42,301 bases of DNA from Gemmatimonadota bacterium (GCA_031127225.1 JARIEV010000013.1:1-42301); one strand, 5' to 3'. Shown: positions 28,900 to 38,903, counted from the first letter of the stretch. The notes: a model not told the origin generated them from the letters alone. Numbers and translations are program-made.

Positions 28900-30543
28900 A
28901 TCGCCGGCTAAGGCCGGTGTGAAGCGCGGCCGGCGGCGGGCTGCCGTGGCCTGCTCGAAGCTGTAGGCCAGCGCAATGAGCTTCGGTTCGCTCCACGCGG
29001 CCCCGAGAAACGACAGGCCGATGGGCAGGCGGTTGTCGCTGAACCCCGCCGGCACCGTGAGATCGGGAAAACCGGTGAGGTTGGCGATGTTGCTGGCATC
29101 AGGCGCGGGCGCCCCGCCCCGCGTCACGCCGATGGGGGCCGCCCGGTCGGACGCGGGCGGATGCACCATGGCATCGAGACGGTCGGCATCCAGCATGCCT
29201 TGTACCACCTCGCGCATCATCGGCAGCGCGTGATCGCGCACCGACCGGTAGCGGTAGCTATCCATGCTGCCGCTGGCGGCTTCCGTAACGAAGCGTGACC
29301 AGCGGGACGCGTTCGGCCCGGTGTCGTCGTCGCCCAGCGACGGGATGGCGCGGGCGCGCTGCAGCAGCTGCGCCAGCGTTTTCGGATACGCGGCCGGGGT
29401 GTTCGTGAGATACGCCGCGATCTGCACCGGAAATTCGGGAAAGCGCACCGCGTTGTACCACGCATCGCGCGCGTTCAACATCCACGGCGGAAAGCGCACC
29501 TCCACGATGGTGGCACCGGCCTGTCGCATCGTCTCCAGCGCGGCCTCCACCACCCAGTCCACCTCGGCGTCGGCCCCGGTGAAGTCCCGCGCGATCCCGA
29601 TGCGTGCGCCCTTGAGGGCATCGGCCCGGAGGTACGGCGTATAGTCACGGGCCGCGTGCGCGGCGCTGGCGCGGGTGGCGGTATCGGTGGTGTCCACGCC
29701 GGTGAGGACGCCGAGCGCGATGGCGATGTCGGTGACCGAGCGCGCCATCGGGCCGCCGGTGTCGAACGACAGCGCCAGCGGGATGATGCCGGTGCGACTG
29801 AGCAGCCCGAGCGTGGGTTTGAGCGAGACGATGCCGTTGATGGACGCCGGGCCGCGGATGCTCCCCCCGGTGTCGGTACCGAGTCCGAACTGCGCGAAGG
29901 CGGCCGCAACCGCCGCGCCGGTGCCCCCCGACGAGCCACCGGGGGCGTAGGCCGGATCGTGCGGATTGCGCGTCTGGCCGCCCAACGAGCTGTACATGCC
30001 GGCCGACGCGAACTCGGACATGTTCACTTTGGCCAGCACGATCGCGCCCGCGTCGCGCAGCTGTTGCACGAGCACCGCGTCGCGTGCGGGGACGTAGCCC
30101 TTGAGCAGCACCGAGCCGCCGGTGGTGGGCAGGTCGCGGGTGTCGAAGTTGTCCTTGAGCACCACGGGAATGCCGTGCAGCGGCGAACGCCGGCCCTTGG
30201 ATTTGCGCTCAGCGTCCAGCTGCCGTGCCGTCTCGAGGGCGTTCGGGTTGAGCGCGAGCACGGCCCGGATGGCCGGCCCCTGCCGGTCGTACGCGGCGAT
30301 GCGGGCGAGATACCGGTTCACCAGCTGCACCGAGGTGAGCGTGCCGGCATCGAAGGCCGCATTGATCTCGGGGATCGTGGCGGCATCGAGGTCGATGATG
30401 CGTTGTGCGCTCTCGCGTTGCGCGCTCTCGCGTTGCGCGCTCTCGCGTTGCGCGTGCGCCGGACGCGCCGACGCGAGCAGCCACGCGGCGGCGAGCGGAA
30501 GGGCACGCGTGAGCATGCGGACGTGGGCGGGAAGACGCGGCAT
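28879..30543 (-). CDS. Exported amidase (amidase signature family)
   Basis: VVLKDNFDT (cat. Lys), PGGSSGGTGAAVAAAFAQFGLGTDTGGSIRGPASINGIVSLKPT; signal peptide LAAAWLLASARPAHA. Confidence 0.93.
   Translation of the reverse strand: MPRLPAHVRMLTRALPLAAAWLLASARPAHAQRESAQRESAQRESAQRIIDLDAATIPEINAAFDAGTLTSVQLVNRYLARIAAYDRQGPAIRAVLALNPNALETARQLDAERKSKGRRSPLHGIPVVLKDNFDTRDLPTTGGSVLLKGYVPARDAVLVQQLRDAGAIVLAKVNMSEFASAGMYSSLGGQTRNPHDPAYAPGGSSGGTGAAVAAAFAQFGLGTDTGGSIRGPASINGIVSLKPTLGLLSRTGIIPLALSFDTGGPMARSVTDIAIALGVLTGVDTTDTATRASAAHAARDYTPYLRADALKGARIGIARDFTGADAEVDWVVEAALETMRQAGATIVEVRFPPWMLNARDAWYNAVRFPEFPVQIAAYLTNTPAAYPKTLAQLLQRARAIPSLGDDDTGPNASRWSRFVTEAASGSMDSYRYRSVRDHALPMMREVVQGMLDADRLDAMVHPPASDRAAPIGVTRGGAPAPDASNIANLTGFPDLTVPAGFSDNRLPIGLSFLGAAWSEPKLIALAYSFEQATAARRRPRFTPALAGDAIRLPR
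30417..30461. repeat. 15-bp tandem repeat encoding (QRESA)n directly after the amidase signal peptide
   Basis: (gcgctctcgcgttgc) repeated three times on + strand; minus strand encodes QRESAQRESAQRESAQR. Confidence 0.85.
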
Positions 30544-30601
30544 GAGACGGTGTGGTGAAGGGGACGGGAACCGCGTGGCGGGCCGCAGCGGCACCGCGTG
30601 C

Positions 30602-31594
30602 TCAGTAGCCGGCGGCAGGATCCACCGGATTGCGCAGCGGCTCCCCGCGCTGATACCGGCGCAGGTTGTCGCGGAAGAGTGCTGCCACCTCATCCCAGTG
30701 CGAGGCGCGAAAGCCTGCGCTGTGGGGGGTGAGCACCACGTTCGATGTGGTCCACAGCGGATGATCCGCGGCGAGCGGTTCGTGATCGAATACGTCGAGC
30801 ACGGCGCCGCCCAGCTGCCCGCTGTGCAGCGCCGCCAGCATGGCGGGGCCATCCACGATGCCGGCGCGCGCCACATTCACCAGCACCGCGCCGCGGTTGA
30901 GCCGCGCCAGCTGCGGCGCACCGATCAGATGCTGCGTGTGTGTGGTGCCCGGTGCCGACAGCACGACCACATCGCAGCCGGTGAGTGCCTCATCGAGGTG
31001 GTCGGCACCAACCACGACATCCACGTACGACGGACGCTCGCGGTCGGCATGGCGACGCACACCCGTGACGTGCATGCCGAAGGCGTGCGCCCGCTTGGCG
31101 ACCTCGAGCCCGATCGTGCCCAGCCCCACAATGGTCATGCGCTGGCCGTGCAGCATCCACGGCCAGTCCACTGACAGCTCGTGCTGAATCCACTGCTGCT
31201 CCTGCTGTGCGCGCAGCGTGCGGTCGAACCGTCGCGACAGCTGCAGCAGGCCACCCATCACATGTTCGGCGATCGGGATGGCCTGCACCCCGCGCGAGTT
31301 CGTGAGCTGCACCCCCGCTCCGGCGAGCTCGGCGAGCGGGAGCAGTCCCTGCACCGCCGACGCGGACGAATGCACCCAGCGCAGCCGCGGCGCGGTGGCG
31401 ATCATCGCCGGGGCGAGCATGGCGGCGAAGCAGACGTCCACGTCCACGATCGCGCGGCCGGCCTCCTCGAGCGTACGGGCGCGCACGAACTCCACCTCGG
31501 GGAAGGCCGTCGCGAGTGCGTCGGCCTGGGCGTCGGGAATGGACCACGCCTGCACCGGCCACTGGATGAAGATCATGACTTTCATCCGGACCAA
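30602..31594 (-). CDS. D-2-hydroxyacid dehydrogenase family protein
   Basis: GLGTIGLEVAKRAHAFGMHVTGV, NVARAGIVDGPAML, DVFDHEPLAADHPLWTTSNVVLTPHSAG. Confidence 0.92.
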   Translation of the reverse strand: MVRMKVMIFIQWPVQAWSIPDAQADALATAFPEVEFVRARTLEEAGRAIVDVDVCFAAMLAPAMIATAPRLRWVHSSASAVQGLLPLAELAGAGVQLTNSRGVQAIPIAEHVMGGLLQLSRRFDRTLRAQQEQQWIQHELSVDWPWMLHGQRMTIVGLGTIGLEVAKRAHAFGMHVTGVRRHADRERPSYVDVVVGADHLDEALTGCDVVVLSAPGTTHTQHLIGAPQLARLNRGAVLVNVARAGIVDGPAMLAALHSGQLGGAVLDVFDHEPLAADHPLWTTSNVVLTPHSAGFRASHWDEVAALFRDNLRRYQRGEPLRNPVDPAAGY

Positions 31595-31614
31595 CCTACA
31601 CGGTGCGGCGCGCG

Positions 31615-31645
31615 CCGGTCGACGGGGGTCACTCCCGCCGACCGG
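31615..31645 (-). terminator. Hairpin downstream of the VPS10-like gene
   Basis: Minus-strand RNA CCGGUCGGCGGG...CCCGUCGACCGG forms a 12-bp stem with one G-U wobble; plus strand would have an A-C mismatch. Confidence 0.6.
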
Positions 31646-31660
31646 GCTGGTGGTCCGTGC

Positions 31661-34600
31661 CTACGGGACGATGCGTCCCGCAATCGGCGTGATGATATGC
31701 GGCGACCCCTTGAGCAGCTCGTTGATGCGGCCGATCCGTTCGCGGGTGAGCGCGTCGAGGCGCCCCTGGGCATCGGTCGTTTCCACACCCAGCTCACCGG
31801 CGCGCACCTTCTCACCGGCCGTGACCGGCCACTGCGGCCGTGCGATCATGCCGCTCACGGTCTGGGCTTCTTCCCGCAGTCGCGGATACTGGCGGTATCC
31901 CAGCCCAGCCAGCGGCCGGGCGAGCACGGAGTCGCGGAAGTGCCGGAGGTCGCGCAACGCGCTGCCGATTTCGGTGAGGGCCACCGCGCCGTTGGTCACG
32001 CCGGGTGCCGCACGCAGGGCGCCCTGCACGGCGGTGAGCTGCCGCGAGAGATCATCCACGCCGGCAATGACGCGGGCGATGCGTGACTGCGTCGCCTCGA
32101 CACCCTTGGCCGCCTCGAACTGCTCGGCCACCTGCGTGGCGGTCATCTCGATGCGCGGATCGTTCTGCACCACGACCGGCTTGGCGTACCGCTGACCGTT
32201 CACCATGAGCGTGACGGTGTAGGTGCCGGGGACGGCCCACGCCGAGGCCGGCCCGAAGAAGTTTTCTTCGCCACCACCGCCGGCATCGCGGTTCTGCGCC
32301 GCCGCACGACGACGCTCGCGCAGTCCGGCCAGCGAGGTGTCCGTGGGCGCCGCGGCTTCCACGGCGCCGCGATTGCCGCGACCGCCACCACCGGCACCCG
32401 GGGCCGCCTCTTCGCGCAGATCCCACACGACGCGCTGCACACCGGCCTCGTCGGGGACGCGGCGGAACCGGCGCACCACGCGACCGGTCGCGTCGGCCAC
32501 TTCCACGTTCACTTCACCGACCGGCTGCGTTTTCAGGTAATACGAGATCATCGCACCCGTGGGCGGGTTCTCGCCGGCGTACGTGCGCTGACCGAGATTG
32601 CCGTCACGGTTCCACGAGGTCCACTTGATGGCCGGGCGCAGGTCGAAGAGCGCCGCGTCAGCGGTGAGCACCTGTCCGAGCTGCTGGAACGGGGCGAGGT
32701 CGTCGAGGATGTAGAGCCCGCGGCCGTGCGTGGCAACGATGAGATCGTTGTCGCGCGGATGGATCTGGATATCGCGCACGGGGGTGACCGGGAGGCGTCC
32801 GCGCAGCGAGTGCCAGTGGGCGCCGCGATCCCAGCTGGCCCACACGTCCGCCTCGGTGCCGAGGTAGAGCAGGTTGCGGTTTTTCGGATCCTCGCGGATC
32901 ACGTGCGTCCACCACGCGCGGTCGGGGAGGTCGCCGCGGATGCTGGTCCACGTCTTCCCGAAGTCGGTGGTCATGTAGACGTACGGCGCGTAGTCGTCGT
33001 CCTGATGATGATCGGCCGTGACGTACGCGGTGCCGGCATCCACGTGCGAGGCTTCGATCGTGGCCAGCCATGCGTTCGGTGCGAGCCCCGGCACGGTCGT
33101 GAAGGACTTCGTCCACGTCTTGCCGCCGTCGCGCGTGATGTGCACGAGGCCGTCGTCGGAGCTGGTCCAGATGACGTTTGAATCGAGCGGGGACGGTGCG
33201 ACGCTGAGCAGCGTGCTGTGGAACTCAGCGGCGGTGTTGTCCACGACGATCTCGCCGCCCGACGACTGCTGCTTGGCCGGATCGTTGGTGGTGAGGTCGG
33301 GAGAGATCACGTCCCAGCTCTGGCCGTACGTGCGCGAGCGGAAGAGCACGTTGCCTCCGAAGTACACCACGCCCGGATTCTGCGGCGAGAGCACGATCGG
33401 GGAATTCCAGTTGAAGCGGTACTTGTGGCCGATCATCGCGTCGCCCACCGATCCCACGCGGTTGGGGTACGGGTAGATCGTTTTCTGCACGCCGCTGCGC
33501 ATGTCGGTGATGTTCAGCATGCCGCCCTGCGAATCACTGAAGATCAGCCACGGCTTGTCGAGCACGGGCACGGTGAAGAAGCCGTCGCCGCCCGAGACGT
33601 TCAACCAGTCGGCGGCGCGGATCCCCTGACCCGAGAGGGAGTTGCTGGGGCCGCACCAGTTGCCGTTGTCCTGCAGGCCGCCGCAGACGCGGTAGGGCGT
33701 CTGCATGTCGTAGTTGATGTGGTAGAACTGCGTGAACGCGAAGGTGTTCACCACGTCCCAGTTCTTGCCGCCGTCGCGGCTTACCTGCCAGCCACCGTCG
33801 CTGCCGCTCAGGATGTAGCGCGGATCGACGGGGTCGATCCACATCGCCTGATGATCGCCGTGTACGTCGCGCGCGATCGTGCGGAACGTGGTGCCGCCGT
33901 CCTCGGAAAAATAGAGCCCACCGGAGAGCGTGAACACGCGGTTCGGATTTTTCGGATCGACGCGGAGGTCCGCGTAGTAGAACGGGCGGAAGTTGATGTT
34001 GGGATCGCGGTTCACGGTGCGCCACGACTTGCCGGCATCATCGCTGCGCCACAGCTCCCCTTCGGTTTTCGTTTCGCTGAGCACGTACACGATGTTCGGA
34101 TCACTGGGGGCGACTGCCACGCCGATGCGATCCATCGCGGTGCGCGGCAGACCGTTCACCTTGTCGGGCCCCGAGAGACGCTCCCACGACGCGCCCCCGT
34201 TCACCGACTTGTACACGGCGGTGTTGCCGGCGCCCGACTCGAGGTGCCACGCCCACCGGCGATACGTGTACATGCCGGCGTAGAGGATGTTGCTGTTGTC
34301 CGGATCGGCGGAGATGTCGGAGCAGGCGGTGTTCGGATCGACGTACAGCACCTTCTTCCACGTGGCGCCGCCGTCGGTGGTCTTGAACACGCCGCGGTCC
34401 TCGTTGGGGCCCCATTCGCGCCCGAGCACGCACGCGTACACCACGTCGGCGTTACGACCGTCGATGATGAGACGGGCGATCTTGTCCGACTTCGCGAGGC
34501 CGATGTGCGTCCAGTGCTCGCCGCCATCGATGGACTTGTACATGCCGTCGCCCACCGACGCGTTGTTGCGCGGATTCCCTTCGCCGGTGCCCACGTAGAC

Positions 34601-34951
34601 CACGTTGGGATCGGAGGGCGCCACGGCGATTGCACCGATGGAGCCCGCGCTCTCGCGGTCGAAGATGGACGTGAACGTGGTCCCGCCGTTGACCGTCTTG
34701 ATGATGCCGCCGTTGGCGCCCGCCACGTAGTACGTGAGCGGATCACCCGGTACGCCGGTCACGACGGAGATGCGTCCGGCATTGTTGGCCGGCCCCACGG
34801 ACCGCCACGCGAGCGTTTTGAGCAGCGCGGCGGGATTGGCGGCGGGCGGTGCGGTCTTTGCGGCCGGTGTGGGTTTCTGGGCCACGGCCACGGTGGTGGC
34901 GGCGACGGACAGCAGGGCCAGCGGGGCAACGCGCACGGCACGAGGCAGCAT
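31661..34951 (-). CDS. VPS10/sortilin-like BNR (Asp-box) propeller, secreted ('glycosyl hydrolase' annotation common)
   Basis: 1096 aa, signal peptide; many Asp-box repeats (SIDGGEHWTHIG, TTDGGATWKKV, SEDGGTTFRTI, TRDGGKTWTKS, SWDRGAHWHSL); homologous to the 1-2250 protein. Confidence 0.88.
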   Translation of the reverse strand: MLPRAVRVAPLALLSVAATTVAVAQKPTPAAKTAPPAANPAALLKTLAWRSVGPANNAGRISVVTGVPGDPLTYYVAGANGGIIKTVNGGTTFTSIFDRESAGSIGAIAVAPSDPNVVYVGTGEGNPRNNASVGDGMYKSIDGGEHWTHIGLAKSDKIARLIIDGRNADVVYACVLGREWGPNEDRGVFKTTDGGATWKKVLYVDPNTACSDISADPDNSNILYAGMYTYRRWAWHLESGAGNTAVYKSVNGGASWERLSGPDKVNGLPRTAMDRIGVAVAPSDPNIVYVLSETKTEGELWRSDDAGKSWRTVNRDPNINFRPFYYADLRVDPKNPNRVFTLSGGLYFSEDGGTTFRTIARDVHGDHQAMWIDPVDPRYILSGSDGGWQVSRDGGKNWDVVNTFAFTQFYHINYDMQTPYRVCGGLQDNGNWCGPSNSLSGQGIRAADWLNVSGGDGFFTVPVLDKPWLIFSDSQGGMLNITDMRSGVQKTIYPYPNRVGSVGDAMIGHKYRFNWNSPIVLSPQNPGVVYFGGNVLFRSRTYGQSWDVISPDLTTNDPAKQQSSGGEIVVDNTAAEFHSTLLSVAPSPLDSNVIWTSSDDGLVHITRDGGKTWTKSFTTVPGLAPNAWLATIEASHVDAGTAYVTADHHQDDDYAPYVYMTTDFGKTWTSIRGDLPDRAWWTHVIREDPKNRNLLYLGTEADVWASWDRGAHWHSLRGRLPVTPVRDIQIHPRDNDLIVATHGRGLYILDDLAPFQQLGQVLTADAALFDLRPAIKWTSWNRDGNLGQRTYAGENPPTGAMISYYLKTQPVGEVNVEVADATGRVVRRFRRVPDEAGVQRVVWDLREEAAPGAGGGGRGNRGAVEAAAPTDTSLAGLRERRRAAAQNRDAGGGGEENFFGPASAWAVPGTYTVTLMVNGQRYAKPVVVQNDPRIEMTATQVAEQFEAAKGVEATQSRIARVIAGVDDLSRQLTAVQGALRAAPGVTNGAVALTEIGSALRDLRHFRDSVLARPLAGLGYRQYPRLREEAQTVSGMIARPQWPVTAGEKVRAGELGVETTDAQGRLDALTRERIGRINELLKGSPHIITPIAGRIVP

Positions 34952-34996
34952 GACGGATTCCGGCGGGGCAGGGGTGAACGAGGGAGCGGCGGGTGG

Positions 34997-37333
34997 TTAC
35001 CAGCGCAGCAGCTTGGTGAGCTTCACGACAATCGAGCGGTTCTCGAGCTCGGGATAGTTCGGACCGATGGTGGTGCGTCCATCGCTGTACACCAGAAAGA
35101 ACTCGCTGCCCGGCTGATACTCCCAGCGCAGGCGCAGGTTGGTGGACATCGACGAGGTCCGCGACTGATACTGCACGAGCGCGGCCATGAACATGCGTGG
35201 CGTCACGGTATACGTGAAGCGCGTGCTCACGAGGTTGGCATCACCGCTGCCGTACGGGCCGTCCACGTGATTGCGCGACAGCGTGGGCTCGATATAAAAC
35301 TGCGGCGACAGCTCCACGCGGCCGCGCCAGCTCGTTTCGGTGAGCGTGCCGCCGTAGAAGCCGCCGTAGGTCATGGTGATGCCGCCGCTGACGCGATGCT
35401 GCGGCCCGAGGTTGTACGAGGCCTTGGCCTGATTGAAGCGATAGCCACCCGCCGGCACGGTGACGCCCTTCGCCACCCCGAAGGGCACCACGAGTTGCTC
35501 GAACACCTGCGCTACTTCCGCCGAGAGGATGTCGCCGTTGGCGAACTCGGTGCCGACGTACGAGCGGAAGTCCTCGGACTGCGGGGTGCCGGTCATCGAC
35601 GTGATCTGATCGGCACTACCTTGCATCGTGAATTTCCGCACGTGCGGGACGTGCGCCGGCCGTGGGCTGAAGCGCGCGAGCGCGTAGGAGCGCTGAAAGC
35701 CCGAGCGACGCAGGAATCCGACCTGTGGGTCGAAGCCGTCGCCGACGGACATGCGTTCGAGATTGGCCCCGTAGCGATCCCCGTTCCAGTCGATGCGCGC
35801 GCGGTAGCTGGTTGGGTCGCGCTGCAGTGAGTCGTTCGAGGTGCGCGCCACGTACCCGGTGATGGCGAGATTCGTGCCGATATTGAACTGCGCATCGGCA
35901 CCGACGGCCAGATGGCTGCCGATGGCGCCGGCCGGATCACGGCGCGTGGCGATGAGCCCGAGTCGGCTCCGGCTGAGGATATCGCGGTTCACGCGGACGA
36001 CCGAGAAGTTCGTGGACGGCGCCTGGGCTGCGAGGACGTCGTCGGTCTGCATGCTGAGGGCACCGACCTGCCAGGGGCCAGATCGTCCGAGCACGCGCCC
36101 ACCGCCAATGATCGGCGCGGGGCCGCTGTTGGTGAGACCGATGCGACGACTGTAGAACAGGGTGGGGGTGAGGTTGTCGTTGGGGCTGGCGCCGGGGGTC
36201 CCGAACCCGCCGCCGCCCCCCCCACCGCCGCCACCGCCACCACCACCGCCTCCCCCACCGACGCCGGCAAAGGCGAAGGCGTCCTGCCCTTCCAGGAAGA
36301 ATTCGCGCTTTTCCGGGAAGAACAAGGAGAAGCGGGTGAGATTGACCTGCGCCTCGTCGTCCTCGACCTGCGCAAAATCCGTGTTGTAGGTGAGATCCGC
36401 GACGAATTGCGGGGTGATCCCCCATTTCGCGTCGAGGCCGAAATTGCCGTCGCGGGCGTTCCGGATGGCCGGCGTGGCGGTGCGGTTGGTGAGCATCGAG
36501 CCCAGTGCGTACGGCTTGATATCGACGTTGCGCCCGCCCGTCGGCGTCTCGATGCCGGTCATGACCGCCGCGTCGGACACCTTGTTCAACGCGCGTCGGC
36601 CCCACGCGCGCGGGACGCCACTCAGGAACGACGTTTCATTCTTCCAGCGCACCATGCGCCGCATGTTCACGCCCCACGCGCCACCGCCCTGACCGAAGCG
36701 GATAGAGCGGAAGGGAATCCGGATCTCCACCGTCCAGCCGCCGTCGAAGTCCTGTGCCTTGGACGTCCACAGGGCGTTCCAGTTGGAGCTCGGCTGCTCG
36801 TTGGTGGCGGAAAAATCGAACAGCCCGCCGATGCGGTTGGTGGAGAAGCCGAAGCCGTTGCGGTGGTCGTTGAAGGTGTCGAAGATCACCGCGAGGTGAT
36901 CGTTGTTGTACATGTTCGACGCATCGCGCCGCATGTCGCTCATCACGCGGCGTGACGGCTCGCTCTCGTAGAGGCGGGCCGCGACGTAGATGTTCTCGTC
37001 GTCGTACAGGATCCAGGCTTCGGTTCGCTCCGTGGCCGGCGCGCCCTCGTTGGGCTCCTGCTGCACGAACCCCGACATGGGGGTGACGCGGCGATACACC
37101 GCTTCCGACAGCGCGCCGTCGAGCGAGAGCCGCTCGTTGATCCGGCTGGCGCGCACGGCGACCCGGCCCTCGACGCTGCGTGCCATGGCGGCGGCCGTGG
37201 CGGGCGTCGGCACGGTGTCAGCCGCTCTCCGGGCTGAATCCGGTCGGGACGAGGCAGGCTGAGCCCACGCGGGAACGGCCCAGAGGGCCGTGGTGAGCAG
37301 CCACGTGGCCACCGGTCGAATTCGAAGACGCAT
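34997..37333 (-). CDS. DUF5916-type protein: N-terminal CBM9-like domain, C-terminal predicted outer-membrane beta-barrel
   Basis: Signal peptide; RINERLSLDGALSEAVYRRVTPMSGFVQQEPNEGAPATERTEAWILYDDENIYVAARLYES; FSLFFPEKREFFLEGQDAFAF; alternating-strand C-terminus. Confidence 0.85.
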   Translation of the reverse strand: MRLRIRPVATWLLTTALWAVPAWAQPASSRPDSARRAADTVPTPATAAAMARSVEGRVAVRASRINERLSLDGALSEAVYRRVTPMSGFVQQEPNEGAPATERTEAWILYDDENIYVAARLYESEPSRRVMSDMRRDASNMYNNDHLAVIFDTFNDHRNGFGFSTNRIGGLFDFSATNEQPSSNWNALWTSKAQDFDGGWTVEIRIPFRSIRFGQGGGAWGVNMRRMVRWKNETSFLSGVPRAWGRRALNKVSDAAVMTGIETPTGGRNVDIKPYALGSMLTNRTATPAIRNARDGNFGLDAKWGITPQFVADLTYNTDFAQVEDDEAQVNLTRFSLFFPEKREFFLEGQDAFAFAGVGGGGGGGGGGGGGGGGGGFGTPGASPNDNLTPTLFYSRRIGLTNSGPAPIIGGGRVLGRSGPWQVGALSMQTDDVLAAQAPSTNFSVVRVNRDILSRSRLGLIATRRDPAGAIGSHLAVGADAQFNIGTNLAITGYVARTSNDSLQRDPTSYRARIDWNGDRYGANLERMSVGDGFDPQVGFLRRSGFQRSYALARFSPRPAHVPHVRKFTMQGSADQITSMTGTPQSEDFRSYVGTEFANGDILSAEVAQVFEQLVVPFGVAKGVTVPAGGYRFNQAKASYNLGPQHRVSGGITMTYGGFYGGTLTETSWRGRVELSPQFYIEPTLSRNHVDGPYGSGDANLVSTRFTYTVTPRMFMAALVQYQSRTSSMSTNLRLRWEYQPGSEFFLVYSDGRTTIGPNYPELENRSIVVKLTKLLRW

Positions 37334-37403
37334 GATGGGTATACGGTGCGCCCCATGGCGCGTTGACACCAGTCCTGCGTGTCACGGAATCGCCGCAGGT
37401 GGT

Positions 37404-38903
37404 CTACTTCGTCCAGAACACGATGCTGCCGCAGCCGGTTAACCCCGGCTGGAACTGCGCCGGCACCTGCCCGGCGGCATACACCTCGATGCCGGCGATA
37501 TCGGCGGGGCGCACGTAGCCATCGATCTCCATGGCCGTGACGCCGTTCAACCAGCCGCCGTTGAGGTACACGGCCGGTTCGCAGCGCTCCTCGAAAATGC
37601 CGCGCATCATGATCTTCTCGTCGATGTCCATGGTGCGGTCGAGGAAGAGGCCGGGGACGGAGCGGAACAGCTCCGAGGTGGCCATCGGCATCCGCGCGGC
37701 CACGTCGGCGGGGGTGAGGAATCGTCCCACGCCCGAACGCCGTCGCTCCTGAAAGCCGATCAGGTTGGTGTTCACGGTGCGGTCCGCGCTGACTTTCATG
37801 GTGTCGAGCACCGACTGGAACGTGGCGAGGGCGGTCCGCACCGGCGGGGCGCTGTCGATCACGTCCAGCGCCCGCCGTTCGGGGTAGTAGCCCACGGCGC
37901 GCACTTCGAGCAGGCGCGTCCCGGTGGGCGCGTTCGCGATGGTCCACTCACCGCGCGCGTTCGTGCGGGTCTGCGGGCCGTCGACGATGCGGATCTGCGC
38001 CCCGGCGAGCGGGCGCGCCGTGCCCGCGGCGAGCACCACCCCCTGCACGCGGCCGTCGCCGAGATACACGCGACGCCCGGGGGTCGCGGTGGGTCCGCCG
38101 GCGCTGTCGCGGGCGGCGCTGTCGCGGGCAACCGCCGCCATGGCCACGCGTGCCGCGCCGAGATACAGGTCACGCCGCAGGAAGCCGGTGGCGGGCACCT
38201 CGGTCTGGACGATGGCCGTGCTGTCGGCGCCGCGGCTCGCCATGAGGGTGAGGGACCCCGGACTGGGCACGTGGCAGATCGCAAACCATCCCCCGTCGCG
38301 CGTGGTGGTGACGCGGCGCGGCGTGCGCCGGTTCATGCCACCGCTCCCAAACGAGAGTTCGAGCCACTCGGCCACCACGCTCACGCCGGCCGCCGACGCG
38401 CGGGTGCCGGCCTCGCGGATCGTGCCCATGACCACCGCGCCCGACCCTTGTGCCGTGGGGGCGCCGCAGATGGCGGCGCGGATGGTGCGGGGGGACGGAA
38501 TGGCGAGATCAGCCCGAACGGCCCCTGTGCCAGCGGCGGAGACGGCGCGCAGCGGGGGCTCGAGTCCCAGCGAATCGAGCAGGGGGTGGAAGAAGCCGAT
38601 GGTGTAGCGCCCGGCCGGGAGCTCGTCGAAGGAAAAGCGACCGGCGGTATCGGCCACGACCGTGCGGCCCTGCTCCACGCTGGTGTCGGCCGACACCAGC
38701 TGGACCAGCGCCTGCGGGAGGGGCCGGCCGGCCACGCTGTCGAAGACGACGCCGTACACGATGGACCGGGCGCGGGCCGGTGCCCCCTGCGCCGGCAGCA
38801 GGGCGCCGAGCAGCACCACCGGCAGGGCCAGGGCCACGCGCCAGGCGAGGCGCAGCGTGCGGACGCGCAGCGTGTGTCGGCGCAAGGGGGCTTGCGAGTT
38901 CAT
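37404..38903 (-). CDS. Carboxypeptidase-regulatory-like domain protein with terminal TonB-plug-like domain and no barrel
   Basis: Repeated CarboxypepD_reg-like motifs (VYGVVFDSVAGRPLPQALVQLVSAD; VQGVVLAAGTARPLAGAQIRIVDG); plug-like RSVPGLFLDRTMDIDEKIMMRGIFEERCEPAVYLNGGWLNG...IAGIEVYAAG; ends at 499 aa. Confidence 0.75.
   Translation of the reverse strand: MNSQAPLRRHTLRVRTLRLAWRVALALPVVLLGALLPAQGAPARARSIVYGVVFDSVAGRPLPQALVQLVSADTSVEQGRTVVADTAGRFSFDELPAGRYTIGFFHPLLDSLGLEPPLRAVSAAGTGAVRADLAIPSPRTIRAAICGAPTAQGSGAVVMGTIREAGTRASAAGVSVVAEWLELSFGSGGMNRRTPRRVTTTRDGGWFAICHVPSPGSLTLMASRGADSTAIVQTEVPATGFLRRDLYLGAARVAMAAVARDSAARDSAGGPTATPGRRVYLGDGRVQGVVLAAGTARPLAGAQIRIVDGPQTRTNARGEWTIANAPTGTRLLEVRAVGYYPERRALDVIDSAPPVRTALATFQSVLDTMKVSADRTVNTNLIGFQERRRSGVGRFLTPADVAARMPMATSELFRSVPGLFLDRTMDIDEKIMMRGIFEERCEPAVYLNGGWLNGVTAMEIDGYVRPADIAGIEVYAAGQVPAQFQPGLTGCGSIVFWTK

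Noticed and set aside
27038-28996. 652-aa minus-strand ORF antisense to the DEAD-box helicase
   Set aside because: Shadow ORF of a conserved gene; no recognisable domains.
33218-35830. 870-aa plus-strand ORF antisense to the VPS10-like and DUF5916 genes
   Set aside because: Composition (Val/Arg/His/Gly rich, no motifs) and full overlap with homologous genes indicate a GC-frame artefact.
36162-36389. Short plus-strand ORF with poly-proline
   Set aside because: Antisense reading of the poly-Gly tract in the DUF5916 gene.
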